Positions 44,492 through 54,360 are shown, counted from the stretch's first letter. The stretch: 64,000 bases of DNA from Kriegella aquimaris (GCF_900103215.1 NZ_FNGV01000016.1:1-64000); one strand, 5' to 3'. The notes: generated by a model from the sequence alone, not told the origin. Translations and numbers: made by a program.

Positions 44492-44899
44492 CTAGCTTCC
44501 GCTATATTTTTGTCTCAACCAAACCTTTTGGAATTCCCTCTTCAAAATCAAAAAAGAAACTTGTTCGGCAACTTCTACAACATCGGTCGCTACAATGCTC
44601 TTGACAACTCTTTCAGGAACATCAATAATATAAAGTAGATTAAGGTAGTCACTGAATTTTTCGAGAATGAGTACATAAATCTTCTCGTGCAAAACGGTTT
44701 TCAACTCCATAGGTTCTAGATCTACCGAAAATTCCATAGGAATATTCGCCAACCCAAAATCCTTTTCCAATTGAGCAACCATTTTAAGGTACAACTTATT
44801 TTTTGTTGCGCTTTGGATGAGCTCTGTGCTATTTGCAAAATTCAAAACCATACCTTGATTTACGAAAATTTTAGGTGATTGGTTTATTTCGGATATCAT
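44492..44899 (-). CDS. Hypothetical cytoplasmic protein
   Basis: 135 residues, no signal or membrane helix. Mixed alpha/beta with a middle segment LEPMELKTVLHEKIYVLILE and a C-terminal helix. I recognise no family. It lies 66 bases after galE on the same strand and could be co-transcribed, ending at the bidirectional terminator. Confidence 0.65.
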   Translation of the reverse strand: MISEINQSPKIFVNQGMVLNFANSTELIQSATKNKLYLKMVAQLEKDFGLANIPMEFSVDLEPMELKTVLHEKIYVLILEKFSDYLNLLYIIDVPERVVKSIVATDVVEVAEQVSFLILKREFQKVWLRQKYSGS

Positions 44900-44965
44900 T
44901 AATGTGTACTACTCAATAAAATATAGAAACCTTCTTCCGATTATTTCCGAATTGGATTGCAAGAT

Positions 44966-45982
44966 CTAACTTCGAATCTTTTGCTCCCAATCCCAAGCAG
45001 ATTTCATGGCCTCATCTAAAGAATACGCTGATTTCCAACCTAAGACTTCATTGGCTTTGGTCGTGTCGGCATAAGCCGTAGTTATATCACCAGGACGTCG
45101 GTCAACGATTTTATAATTCAATTTTTTGCCTGAAACTTTTTCAAAACTTTGAATCACCTCCAATACGCTGCTTCCTTTACCGGTACCTACATTAAAGACC
45201 TCATAGTTATCGGAATTCTTATTCTCTAATAATCGTTTTAAGGCAATCACATGTGCCTTTGCCAGATCTACCACATAGATATAGTCGCGAACACACGTAC
45301 CATCTTCTGTAGGGTAATCATCGCCGAAAACCGAAAGCTGTTCACGAAGTCCGGCACCGGTCTGTGTTATGAATGGCACTAAATTTTGCGGCACACCAAT
45401 AGGCAATTCTCCAATTTCTGTGCTCGGATGAGCGCCCATAGGGTTAAAATAACGAAGTGCAATCGCATTAAGGCCCGGGGTCACTTTACAGGTATCGGCA
45501 ATAATCTCCTCTCCCATCTGTTTGGTATTTCCATAAGGCGATTCGGCCGGTTTTACCGGAGCATCTTCCGTTATAGGCATTTGATCGGCCTGACCGTAGA
45601 CCGTGCAAGAAGAACTAAAAATAAAACTGGCATTGTTCTTCTGCGAAAGTTCTTTAAGCAGATACACTAAGGTACCAATGTTGTTCTCATAGTACAAAAG
45701 GGGTTTTTCAACACTTTCCCCAACGGCTTTTGATGCCGCGAAATGAATAACGCCAACAACATCGGAATGTCTTTTGAAAAAATCCTCGACCTTCGATTTT
45801 TCCTTTAAGTCCAATTTTTCAAACAGGGGTCTTTTTCCTGTTATGGCTACGATACCATCCAATACATTTTCAGTTGAGTTGGAGCAGTCATCGATAATAA
45901 CCACATCAAAGCCTTCATTTTGAAGTTCGACAACAGTGTGCGAACCTATAAATCCGAGACCTCCTGTTACAAGTATTTTCAT
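44966..45982 (-). CDS. galE: UDP-glucose 4-epimerase
   Basis: Interconverts UDP-glucose and UDP-galactose with bound NAD. 338 residues. Rossmann motif ILVTGGLGFIGSHTVVEL, catalytic Ser in FSSSCTVYGQ and the YxxxK pair in ESPYGNTKQMGEE, then ALRYFNPMGAHPS and DGTCVRDYIYVVDLA. Grouped with a DegT aminotransferase 34 bases upstream, which points to supply of sugar nucleotides for surface polysaccharide. Confidence 0.95.
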   Translation of the reverse strand: MKILVTGGLGFIGSHTVVELQNEGFDVVIIDDCSNSTENVLDGIVAITGKRPLFEKLDLKEKSKVEDFFKRHSDVVGVIHFAASKAVGESVEKPLLYYENNIGTLVYLLKELSQKNNASFIFSSSCTVYGQADQMPITEDAPVKPAESPYGNTKQMGEEIIADTCKVTPGLNAIALRYFNPMGAHPSTEIGELPIGVPQNLVPFITQTGAGLREQLSVFGDDYPTEDGTCVRDYIYVVDLAKAHVIALKRLLENKNSDNYEVFNVGTGKGSSVLEVIQSFEKVSGKKLNYKIVDRRPGDITTAYADTTKANEVLGWKSAYSLDEAMKSAWDWEQKIRS

Positions 45983-46016
45983 TTTCTATTTGGTTTAATT
46001 TTTATGGCTTGGTCTT

Positions 46017-47171
46017 TTATTTGTTCACAAATTCAATTACCGTATCAGTAATATATGCGATTTGCTCATCATCCAATTCGGTATGCATCGGCAATGAAAT
46101 TACCTCTTTCACCAATTGATTGGTAACCGGGAAATCATTCTCATTATAGCGTTCATCGGCGTACGCTTTTTGTTTATGTAACGGAATGGGATAATAAACA
46201 CCACAAGGTATCCCCATTTCCCCTAAACGTTGTACCAAAGCATCTCGTTTTCCATTCGTAATTTTTAGGGTGTATTGATGAAATACATGGCAATCACAGG
46301 TTTCACATATTCCATCGCTTGTGCACGCCGTTTTTGGTACGACTATGTGCTCTTGTGCTTCAAATGCTTTCGAGTACTTTCTCGCAGCTTCTCTTCTAGC
46401 AGCGTTGTAAGCATCTAACCTAGGAAGTTTAGCACGCAAGACTGCCGCCTGTATAGAATCTAATCGCGAATTCACACCGACCACATCGTGATGGTAACGT
46501 TCGTACATACCATGATTTACAATACCTCTTAGCGTATGTGCCAGTTTATCGTCATTCGTGAAAATTGCCCCACCGTCACCATAGCAACCCAAGTTTTTGG
46601 ATGGAAAAAACGATGTGGCACTGACATGGCCCATAGACCCTGCTTTTCTTTTTGTACCGTCCATTGCCGTATAGGTTGCGCCAATAGCTTGGGCATTATC
46701 CTCAATGACGTAGAGGTTATGTTTTTGGGCCAACTTAAGAATTGCATCCATATCGGCACATTGACCGAAAAGATGTACAGGAACAATGGCTTTAGTTTTA
46801 GATGTAATGGCCTTTTCAATGGCATTTACATCGATATTAAAAGTGTCTGGATACACATCGACCAAAACGGGGGTCAATTGTAATAATGCGATAACCTCAA
46901 CAGTGGCCGCAAAAGTAAAATCGGCCGTAATAACTTCATCGCCTGGCTGAAGACCCAATCCCATCATGGCAATCTGAAGGGCATCGGTACCATTTCCACA
47001 AGGTATGACATGTGCAACATCTGAATATTTTTCAAGTTCCGCTTGAAAGGAATGCACCTCAGGTCCATTGATGTAAGACGAACTATCCAAAATCTCGGAA
47101 ATGGCCGAATTTACTTGTTCCTTTATACCTTGGTATTGACCCTTAAGGTCTACCATTTGAATTTTCTTCAT
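46017..47171 (-). CDS. DegT/DnrJ/EryC1/StrS family sugar aminotransferase
   Basis: PLP enzyme that aminates a keto-sugar nucleotide. 384 residues. VIPCGNGTDALQIAMMGL, ITADFTFAATVEVIALL, YVIEDNAQAIGA and the lysine motif SATSFFPSKNLGCYGDGG are diagnostic. A Cys cluster (TSDGICETCDCHVFHQYTLK) near residue 285 is present in some homologues of this subgroup. The exact product (for example a UDP-3-amino sugar) is not determinable. Upstream partner of galE. Confidence 0.93.
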   Translation of the reverse strand: MKKIQMVDLKGQYQGIKEQVNSAISEILDSSSYINGPEVHSFQAELEKYSDVAHVIPCGNGTDALQIAMMGLGLQPGDEVITADFTFAATVEVIALLQLTPVLVDVYPDTFNIDVNAIEKAITSKTKAIVPVHLFGQCADMDAILKLAQKHNLYVIEDNAQAIGATYTAMDGTKRKAGSMGHVSATSFFPSKNLGCYGDGGAIFTNDDKLAHTLRGIVNHGMYERYHHDVVGVNSRLDSIQAAVLRAKLPRLDAYNAARREAARKYSKAFEAQEHIVVPKTACTSDGICETCDCHVFHQYTLKITNGKRDALVQRLGEMGIPCGVYYPIPLHKQKAYADERYNENDFPVTNQLVKEVISLPMHTELDDEQIAYITDTVIEFVNK

Positions 47172-47194
47172 AGCTAGGAATTAGAATACCCCGG

Positions 47195-47202
47195 CAAAAA
47201 TA
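47195..47202 (-). promoter_or_regulatory. -7 element of the DegT-galE operon
   Basis: TATTTTTG on the minus strand matches TAnnTTTG, 23 bases before the start codon. Confidence 0.45.
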
Positions 47203-47262
47203 CAAAATGCCTATCAATGATATTGTCGAAAGAAGTGTAATTTAGCCCCAAAGAATTTCGCA

Positions 47263-48501
47263 GTGCATTTAATATATGATCTTATTGTGCGTATCTCGTG
47301 GGGGTTCCTCACTTTAATAGCTCCTTTCCATAATAAAATCAAGCTTTTTATAAATGGAAGAAAAGAAACCTTTCCCAATTTAAAAAATAATTTCACCAAA
47401 GACGATCAAGTAATTTGGATGCACGTAGCTTCCCTTGGGGAGTTTGAACAAGGTCTCCCAATACTTAAAAAAATAAGAAAAGAATATCCGTCCTACAAAA
47501 CTTTGGTTACTTTTTTTTCCCCCTCTGGTTATGAGGTGAAGAAAAATACCGCAGATGCAGATGTTGTGGTTTACCTACCCATGGACACCATTCAAAATGC
47601 CCGAAAATTTGTCTCCTTGGTCAACCCTAAACTGGTTATTTTTGTCAAATATGAGATTTGGCCCAATTACTTAAAAGAGTTGAAGAAAAGGCAAATTCCG
47701 ACACTTTTGATTTCGGCCATTTTCAGGGAAAGACAAATCTATTTTAAAGGGTACGGTAACTTTATGCGCAGCGCATTACGCGTTTTTGACCATTTTTTTG
47801 TACAAGATGAAAGGTCTCAAGAACTGTTGAAATCGATACAAATAACCAATGTATCGGTAAGCGGGGACACTAGGCTCGATCGCGTTTCCGAAATCTTGGA
47901 TCGCGACAATACGTTGTTGTTTATGGAAAAGTTCAAAAAAGACCGATTGTGCTTTGTCGCCGGAAGTACTTGGCCAGAAGACGAAGCCATACTTATCGAC
48001 TATATTAATAATTCACCTAAGAACTTCAAATACGTACTAGCCCCCCACACTCTTAAAACGGATAAAATTCTTGGATTGACCGGGGCCATATCAAAGAAAA
48101 AGGTGCTTTATTCCAAAATGGACGAAAACACCCTAGGTGAATACGACGTACTTATAGTAGATACCATCGGCCTGTTAACCAAAATTTACAGCTATGCCGA
48201 CATTGCTTATGTAGGCGGTGCCTTTGCTACCGGGTTACACAACACGCTAGAGCCCGCTGTATTCGGAGTTCCTGTGATTATCGGGCCTCAATATAAAGGT
48301 TTCAAAGAGGCAGAGGAATTAGTTGCTCAAAAAGGAATTCTGACCGTTACTGATCAGTGGACATTTGGCGAGCTATTAAAAAAACTGCTCGATGATGTAG
48401 AATACCGCAAAAAAACCGGAGCGATCAATGCAAAATATATAGCCAAGAACAAAGGCGCTAGTATTCAGATCATGTCTTATATACGGAACATATTAAATTA
48501 G
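47263..48501 (+). CDS. waaA: 3-deoxy-D-manno-octulosonic acid (Kdo) transferase
   Basis: Adds Kdo to lipid IVA in lipopolysaccharide synthesis. 412 residues, GT30 fold. An N-terminal membrane anchor (YDLIVRISWGFLTLIAPF) is followed by VIWMHVASLGEFEQGLPIL with the catalytic Glu, TFFSPSGYEV, PKLVIFVKYEIWPNYL, RLCFVAGSTWPEDE and ADIAYVGGAFATGLHNTLEP. The start appears to be GTG at 47263; no nearer ATG gives the anchor. Confidence 0.94.
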   Translation: MHLIYDLIVRISWGFLTLIAPFHNKIKLFINGRKETFPNLKNNFTKDDQVIWMHVASLGEFEQGLPILKKIRKEYPSYKTLVTFFSPSGYEVKKNTADADVVVYLPMDTIQNARKFVSLVNPKLVIFVKYEIWPNYLKELKKRQIPTLLISAIFRERQIYFKGYGNFMRSALRVFDHFFVQDERSQELLKSIQITNVSVSGDTRLDRVSEILDRDNTLLFMEKFKKDRLCFVAGSTWPEDEAILIDYINNSPKNFKYVLAPHTLKTDKILGLTGAISKKKVLYSKMDENTLGEYDVLIVDTIGLLTKIYSYADIAYVGGAFATGLHNTLEPAVFGVPVIIGPQYKGFKEAEELVAQKGILTVTDQWTFGELLKKLLDDVEYRKKTGAINAKYIAKNKGASIQIMSYIRNILN

Positions 48502-48672
48502 TGTATAACGAACTGAAGAATTTTAAAAATCGTTCTTGACCACCTAATAGATAGTCTATTTCGATATTATTACACATCTATTTGCTGCCCTTCCAATTTG
48601 TGTGACATTGCTAATCTTTAATATTAATGTGCATTTTTTTGTTAGTTTTACCAAAAACCAATACACATACCG

Positions 48673-50004
48673 ATGAATTCTAAAATCCTTCGAATTTCTT
48701 TAATTGCGGCCCTAGCGGGCTTTTTATTTGGCTTTGATACCGTCGTCATTTCAGGAGCTGAAAAGAAACTGCAACTGCTATGGAATTCTACCGATACTTT
48801 TCACGGGGTTGTTGTCATCGGCATGGCACTATGGGGAACTGTAATCGGGGCGATTTTAGGAGGTATCCCGACCGACAAAATTGGACGTAAGAATACTCTG
48901 ATTTGGATTGGGGTGCTCTTTTCCGTATCGGCGATTGGGTCGGCATTTGCGAACGACCCCATTATTTTTGCCATTGCCAGATTCATTGGGGGACTGGGTG
49001 TAGGTGCATCGACTGTAGCGGCCCCTGCCTATATATCTGAAATAGCACCTGCAAAAGACAGGGGGCGATTGGTGGGGCTTTACCAATTTATGTTAGTTTT
49101 CGGCATACTATTGGCATTTCTATCAAATTACTTGTTAAGCGATATGGGCGAAAACGATTGGCGCTGGATGGTCGGTGTAGAAGCCTTTCCTGCAATCATT
49201 TATACACTTTTTGTACTAACGGTTCCTAAAAGTCCAAGATGGCTTTTGACCAAAAACAGAAAAGCCGAAGCGGCGGAAATCTTGACTTCTATCAATCCGG
49301 AACTTTCCATCGATGAACTACAAAAAGAAATGGAACAAGGACAAAATTCTGAAAGCAAATCGGAAAACATATTTCTGAAGAAGTATCGATATCCACTTAT
49401 ATTGGCATTTTTAATTGCATTTTTTAACCAATTTTCAGGAATCAACGCCTTTCTATATTATGCTCCCAGAATTTTTGAAGCTGCAGGATTGGGTGAGAGC
49501 ACAGCTTTATTGAGCAGTATTGGTATCGGGGTTACCAATTTATTGTTTACCCTGTTAGGCATCTTCTTAATCGACCGATTGGGTCGTAAACAACTAATGT
49601 ATTTTGGTTCTTTTGGCTACATCATATCCCTATCTTTAGTAGCTGCCGCTTTTATTTTAGAATGGGAAGGCATGGCCGTACCAATATTTCTATTCCTATT
49701 TATAGCATCACACGCCATAGGGCAAGGGGCTGTCATTTGGGTATTTATAGCGGAAATTTTCCCGAATCACCTGAGGGGGGCGGGACAATCTTTCGGTAGC
49801 TCCACCCATTGGGTATTGGCTGCCATTATTCCTTCTTTGGTACCCGTATTGTTCACTAAAATTGGTCCAGGACCCGTATTTGCATTTTTTGCCTTTATGA
49901 TGGTATTACAACTACTTTTCGTACGGTTCATGATGCCGGAAACCAAAGGCGTATCCTTAGAGGAGCTTAGCAGCAAGCTAAGCGGAAAATCCACCAAGAA
50001 CTAA
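48673..50004 (+). CDS. Sugar-porter family MFS transporter
   Basis: 443 residues and twelve membrane helices. Sugar-porter signatures: AGFLFGFDTVVISGA (helix 1), GGIPTDKIGRKNTL and LIDRLGRKQLM (the GR[RK] loops of both halves), VPKSPRWLL, FNQFSGINAFLYYAPRIFE (helix 7, sugar-binding Gln/Asn) and the C-terminal PETKGVSLEEL. Proton- or sodium-coupled import of a monosaccharide such as galactose or xylose, judged from the family. It lies directly ahead of the sugar-oxidation genes, suggesting a related role. Confidence 0.92.
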   Translation: MNSKILRISLIAALAGFLFGFDTVVISGAEKKLQLLWNSTDTFHGVVVIGMALWGTVIGAILGGIPTDKIGRKNTLIWIGVLFSVSAIGSAFANDPIIFAIARFIGGLGVGASTVAAPAYISEIAPAKDRGRLVGLYQFMLVFGILLAFLSNYLLSDMGENDWRWMVGVEAFPAIIYTLFVLTVPKSPRWLLTKNRKAEAAEILTSINPELSIDELQKEMEQGQNSESKSENIFLKKYRYPLILAFLIAFFNQFSGINAFLYYAPRIFEAAGLGESTALLSSIGIGVTNLLFTLLGIFLIDRLGRKQLMYFGSFGYIISLSLVAAAFILEWEGMAVPIFLFLFIASHAIGQGAVIWVFIAEIFPNHLRGAGQSFGSSTHWVLAAIIPSLVPVLFTKIGPGPVFAFFAFMMVLQLLFVRFMMPETKGVSLEELSSKLSGKSTKN

Positions 50005-50137
50005 CCAATGCCCCTTACAATTCAACGAATAAATTAGTGATTCAGCGAACAAACATACTAAACTGGCAATACAACTTAAAATACTGAAAAAGAACCCCAT
50101 ATTTTAAACAAATTTTTCTTAAATTCGGATAAACGAT

Positions 50138-50272
50138 ATGATTATGGAAAATGAACTGGATTTTGGCACCAGGGTGTTAAATGGGTTTCTAACCATTATG
50201 GTCGTGATTTTGATAGGCATACTGCTATCGGTGGTTATCGGTCTAATTTTGGCGGGCATAGGCATTCTTTAG
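50138..50272 (+). CDS. Small single-pass membrane protein (44 residues)
   Basis: ATG at 50138 gives MIMENELDFGTRVLNGFL followed by one hydrophobic helix (TIMVVILIGILLSVVIGLIL) and a stop at 50270-50272. It lies 134 bases after the sugar-porter gene, with a terminator downstream. The coherent layout (acidic N-terminus, one helix, Gly-Ile-Leu end) suggests a real peptide. Function unknown. Confidence 0.5.
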   Translation: MIMENELDFGTRVLNGFLTIMVVILIGILLSVVIGLILAGIGIL

Positions 50273-50694
50273 CAAACAACAAATCAGGGTCACATTCAAT
50301 ACCAATAAAACATTCACTATTTGGAAATTGGCTTCAACAATATCCATACAGACTCTTTATTCTCTTAAGGGTCTTTTTTTTGCCACAAAATCTTAGGTAA
50401 AACCATTTGTTGTATCAATTTCTACATTCGTTCTCTACCAATAGTTATTAAAACAAGACCTTAGCCCCAGACTAAATCATTTTTGATAATTAAGTAAAAC
50501 CTGAAATCCGCATTCCTGCACATTTTTATATGGGTTTGATAGTTCTCATCCCATCATAATAATTCTATCGCCAAAAAGACAAGAGGTGAACAGCAAATTG
50601 TGCTTGCAAAGATGACTAGTTACGTTAGTTTTTTTATAATTTAGGGCGCACCGAAAATGGAGCACTCTTTTAAAATTGAATTTTAATCAGAAGA
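50273..50694. other. Intergenic stretch, no gene seen
   Basis: About 420 bases with the terminator at 50350-50381 and a long AT-rich leader before the alcohol dehydrogenase gene. No clear TAnnTTTG pair found. Confidence 0.5.
50350..50381 (+). terminator. Intrinsic terminator after the sugar-porter unit
   Basis: AGACTC (50350-50355) pairs with GGGTCT (50369-50374) with one G-T pair, followed by a run of T. Confidence 0.7.
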
Positions 50695-51702
50695 ATGAAA
50701 TATATTGTATGTGAAGAACCGGGAACTTTTTTAATAAAAGAAAAAGAATTCCCTGTGAGGAAGAAGAACGAAGCTCTTTTAAAGGTAAACAAAGTAGGTA
50801 TCTGCGGTACTGACCTTCATGCTTACTCTGGTAACCAAGCATTTTTTACTTATCCTAGAATATTAGGTCATGAACTGGCCTGTGAAGTAGTCGAGATCGG
50901 TAATAATCCGCAAGGTATAAAAGCCGGTGACAAGGTTGTAGTCATGCCCTACCTCAGCTGCGGCACTTGTGTCGCCTGCCGTAATGGAAAAACCAATTGC
51001 TGCACCAATATAGCGGTTTTAGGCATACATACCGATGGTGGCATGCAAGAGCAAATTACGGTTCCTAGCGACATACTATTACCAGCCAACCATTTATCAG
51101 ACGATGAAATGGCCATTGTCGAGCCATTGGCCATTGGAGCACATGCGATACGACGTGCTGCCGTTCAAAAAGGAGAAACCGTAGTCGTTGTAGGTTGCGG
51201 GCCCATCGGAATAGGCATCATAAAACTGGCACAAATTGCCGGTGCGAAAGTCATCGCCATGGATGTTAACGATAGCCGGTTGGCGTATGCGAAAAATGAG
51301 ATCGGTGCTGAATATATAGTAAACGTAACTGCCGATCCCGTTGCTCAAATCAAAGAAATAACCAATGGTGATATGGCCACAGCGATCTTCGATGCCACAG
51401 GGTTTAAAGGAGCGTTGGAATCAGGCACTGATTATATGGCGCATGGTGGTCGGTACATACTTGTGGGACTATCAAAGGGAGAACTTACCTTCACCCATCC
51501 TGCGATTCATGCCAAAGAAACCACCCTATTATGCAGCAGGAACGCCACTACGGAAGATTTTGAACATGTGATCAATGTCATAAAACAATTTCCTACCGAT
51601 TCATTTGTAACACACAATGTACCTTTTACCGACATGATAGCAAATTTCGATAGTTGGACCAAACCAGAGACAGGTGTTATAAAAGCGACCGTTAAATTCT
51701 AA
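50695..51702 (+). CDS. Zinc-dependent alcohol (sugar/polyol) dehydrogenase family protein
   Basis: 335 residues, medium-chain dehydrogenase. The catalytic zinc site reads GICGTDLHAYSGN and GHELACEVVEIG; structural zinc cysteines are in SCGTCVACRNGKTNCC; the NAD fold is VVVVGCGPIGIGIIKLAQ. Oxidises a sugar, sugar acid or polyol with NAD. The neighbourhood (SDR, FucP, mutarotase) suggests action on an L-fucose- or L-rhamnose-derived compound, perhaps a 2-keto-3-deoxy acid dehydrogenase; this is inference from context. First gene of the plus-strand unit. Confidence 0.88.
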   Translation: MKYIVCEEPGTFLIKEKEFPVRKKNEALLKVNKVGICGTDLHAYSGNQAFFTYPRILGHELACEVVEIGNNPQGIKAGDKVVVMPYLSCGTCVACRNGKTNCCTNIAVLGIHTDGGMQEQITVPSDILLPANHLSDDEMAIVEPLAIGAHAIRRAAVQKGETVVVVGCGPIGIGIIKLAQIAGAKVIAMDVNDSRLAYAKNEIGAEYIVNVTADPVAQIKEITNGDMATAIFDATGFKGALESGTDYMAHGGRYILVGLSKGELTFTHPAIHAKETTLLCSRNATTEDFEHVINVIKQFPTDSFVTHNVPFTDMIANFDSWTKPETGVIKATVKF

Positions 51703-51816
51703 ATCAAACACCGAACCCAGAGAACAACCATGCAGGATTCGATTGTTCTTATATGGCTTGGAACCTCATCTAGGAACAAAATAAATTTTAAGGAACAATC
51801 ATAATTCAAAGTACAA

Positions 51817-52608
51817 ATGGATTTAGGTCTTAAAGGAAAAGTAGTTGTCATTAGCGGAGCCGCAGGAATAAAGGGAAGCATTGGCGAAACGATTTTACAG
51901 TCATTGGCAAATGAAGGGGCAATACCCGCGATAATTGACCGAAATGCTCGTGGTTTCGGGTATGCGGAAGAACTTCAAAAAAAAGGAATCGATGCTTCAT
52001 TTTTCCAAACCGATGTAACGGACCCCCAACAGATAAAGAAGGCTATGGACGGTATCATCGAAAAATATGGTCGCATCGATGCCGTAATCAATAATGTTGG
52101 GGTTAACGATGGTGTGGGTCTAGACGCATCTTACGAAGAGTTCATGAACTCCCTGAAGTTGAATATGGTCAGCTATTTCCTGATCGTAAAACATGCCCTA
52201 CCCCAATTGATAGCCTCAAAAGGGAATATTTTGAACATTGGTTCAAAGGTTGCGCTCACTGGTCAAGGAAGAACTTCGGGCTATGCCGCTGCCAAAGGCG
52301 GGGTACTCGGCCTTACTAGGGAATGGGCGGTCGACCTTATAAAATACGGTATCCGTTCAAATGCTATAATCATTGCCGAAAGCTGGACACCTGCCTATGA
52401 CAATTGGATAAAAACTTTGGAAAACGGAGCCGAAAAATTAAAAGCTATCGTTAAAAAAATACCGCTAGAAAACCGAATGACCACTCCCCAAGAAATTGCG
52501 GACACTTGTCTTTTCGTTATTTCCGAAAGATCATCGCATACTACAGGTCAATTTATCACAGTTGACGGTGGATACGTACATTTAGACCGATCGTTATTGA
52601 CCGAATAA
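51817..52608 (+). CDS. SDR family oxidoreductase (candidate L-fucose dehydrogenase)
   Basis: 263 residues. NAD-binding VVVISGAAGIKGSIGETI, INNVGVNDG, catalytic Ser in LNIGSKVAL and the Tyr/Lys pair in SGYAAAKGGVLGL. C-terminal QFITVDGGYVHLDRSLL. Similar SDR proteins in fucose clusters oxidise L-fucose to its lactone. The assignment rests on the adjacent FucP and mutarotase and is moderately sure. 33 bases upstream of fucP. Confidence 0.85.
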   Translation: MDLGLKGKVVVISGAAGIKGSIGETILQSLANEGAIPAIIDRNARGFGYAEELQKKGIDASFFQTDVTDPQQIKKAMDGIIEKYGRIDAVINNVGVNDGVGLDASYEEFMNSLKLNMVSYFLIVKHALPQLIASKGNILNIGSKVALTGQGRTSGYAAAKGGVLGLTREWAVDLIKYGIRSNAIIIAESWTPAYDNWIKTLENGAEKLKAIVKKIPLENRMTTPQEIADTCLFVISERSSHTTGQFITVDGGYVHLDRSLLTE

Positions 52609-52641
52609 TAAAAACCAACTTAATTAACAGAACATTATAGC

Positions 52642-53958
52642 ATGGAAAAATCAGAAAATATCCCGGTAGTCTCGAAAAAAGTCCTGTTGCCCTTTATCCT
52701 TATCACCTCCTTATTTGCTTTATGGGGCTTTGCCAATGATATTACCAACCCAATGGTTTCTGCCTTTAAAAAAGTACTAGAGCTTAACAACACACAGGCT
52801 TCGTGGGTACAAATGGCATTTTACGGGGGCTATTTTACCATGGCGTTCCCTGCTGCGATCTTCATAAAAAAATACAGTTATAAAAAAGGAATTCTTGCCG
52901 GTTTGGTCTTGTATGCAATAGGTGCCTTACTATTCTATCCGGCCGCCGCGTATGCAGAATTTGGCTTTTTTCTTGCCGCACTTTACATTCTTACCTTTGG
53001 TCTCGCTTTTTTAGAAACCACCGCCAACCCGTTCATTCTTGCCATGGGCGATGAGCGTACTGCGACGCGAAGATTAAATCTTGCCCAGGCTTTTAATCCC
53101 ATCGGAGCACTCTCGGGGTTATTCATTGCGCAGGCCTTTATTTTAGGTTCATTACAATCAGATGATATAGATGCCAATGGCAGTGCAGTCTATGATACCC
53201 TATCGGAATCGGCGAAAGCGACAGTGAGAGCCTCCGACTTAATGGTCATTAGAGATCCTTATGTGATACTCGGGCTTTTCGTATTGCTTATGCTCGTAGT
53301 CATTGCCGTAGTCAAGATGCCGGAAAGTAAAGATAAAGGCAGCGACTCAGTAGGAACTGGGGTCAAAAGACTTTTTAAAAACAAGCGATTTGTAGAAGGT
53401 GTTATCGCTCAAATGTTCTATGTCGGAGCACAGATTATGTGCTGGACCTATATCTATCAATATGCGGAAACACTGGGCATTGACAATAGAGATGCTGTTA
53501 CCTATGCTTACGTTGCTCTTATTCTATTTTTGGTCGGTCGTTGGATAGCTACCTATATGATGAAATTCTTTGACTCTGGCAGGTTGTTGATGTTCTTTTC
53601 TTTTGGAGCTATTGCCTTTACCCTTGGTGCCATTTTCATTCAAGGAATGACCGGTCTCTACTCTTTGGTCGGCATTTCACTTTGCATGTCACTGATGTTT
53701 CCTACGATTTACGGTATTGCCCTTCAAGGCGTTGGCGAAGATGCCAAGTACGGCGCAGCATTTTTGGTTATGGCTATTGTGGGCGGTGCCATTATGCCAG
53801 TGCTGCAAGGTGCGATTTTAGATCTTGGTGGTGATGGTTACACCGATATTGAAATTTTAGGAGTTCCGGAAGTGAATTTTTCGTTTGTATTGCCACTCAT
53901 TTGCTTTTTTGTTGTAGCCGCCTACGGCTACAGAACCCATAAAATTCATACGTACTAA
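52642..53958 (+). CDS. fucP: L-fucose:proton symporter
   Basis: 438 residues, twelve membrane helices of the FucP family. The N-terminal FALWGFANDITNPMV and FLETTANPFILAMG are its hallmarks (substrate-pathway Asp and Glu); NLAQAFNPIGALSG follows. Most likely imports L-fucose or a close 6-deoxy or hexose sugar. Eleven bases before the mutarotase gene. Confidence 0.92.
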   Translation: MEKSENIPVVSKKVLLPFILITSLFALWGFANDITNPMVSAFKKVLELNNTQASWVQMAFYGGYFTMAFPAAIFIKKYSYKKGILAGLVLYAIGALLFYPAAAYAEFGFFLAALYILTFGLAFLETTANPFILAMGDERTATRRLNLAQAFNPIGALSGLFIAQAFILGSLQSDDIDANGSAVYDTLSESAKATVRASDLMVIRDPYVILGLFVLLMLVVIAVVKMPESKDKGSDSVGTGVKRLFKNKRFVEGVIAQMFYVGAQIMCWTYIYQYAETLGIDNRDAVTYAYVALILFLVGRWIATYMMKFFDSGRLLMFFSFGAIAFTLGAIFIQGMTGLYSLVGISLCMSLMFPTIYGIALQGVGEDAKYGAAFLVMAIVGGAIMPVLQGAILDLGGDGYTDIEILGVPEVNFSFVLPLICFFVVAAYGYRTHKIHTY

Positions 53959-53969
53959 AAGAATAAACT

Positions 53970-54314
53970 ATGTCTACAAAGAGATATTGTTTTTCGTGTG
54001 ATTTAAAGGATGACCCTAAATTAATAGCGGAATACAAAAAATACCACGCCCCAGGAAATGCATGGCCCGAAATTACCCAAAGTTCCAAAGACCTTGGTGT
54101 TGTTGATTTGCAGATATATCTCACTGGAAACCGCATGTTTATGATTATGGATGTTGATGAAAGATTCGATCCAGTCAAAAAAGCGGAAGTAGATGCCAAT
54201 AATCCAAAGGTCAAAGAATGGGAGGCATTGATGTGGAAATATCAACAAGCACTACCTTGGGCAGAAGAGGGAGTAAAATGGATTCCTTTGGAGAAAATTT
54301 TTCAACAAGAATAA
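53970..54314 (+). CDS. L-rhamnose/L-fucose mutarotase family protein
   Basis: 114 residues. A small dimeric ferredoxin-like barrel: YCFSCDLKDDPKLIAEYKKYH, VDLQIYLTGNRMFMIMDVDE and WEALMWKYQQALPW match the RhaM family (DUF718). Interconverts sugar anomers so that the dehydrogenase gets the right form. Members of this family are often found in fucose operons, so the substrate is probably L-fucose. Last gene of the unit. Confidence 0.88.
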   Translation: MSTKRYCFSCDLKDDPKLIAEYKKYHAPGNAWPEITQSSKDLGVVDLQIYLTGNRMFMIMDVDERFDPVKKAEVDANNPKVKEWEALMWKYQQALPWAEEGVKWIPLEKIFQQE

Positions 54315-54360
54315 AGTTCTATTACACTTTTTTTAATAGTGCTATTTATTGTCTAAAAAC

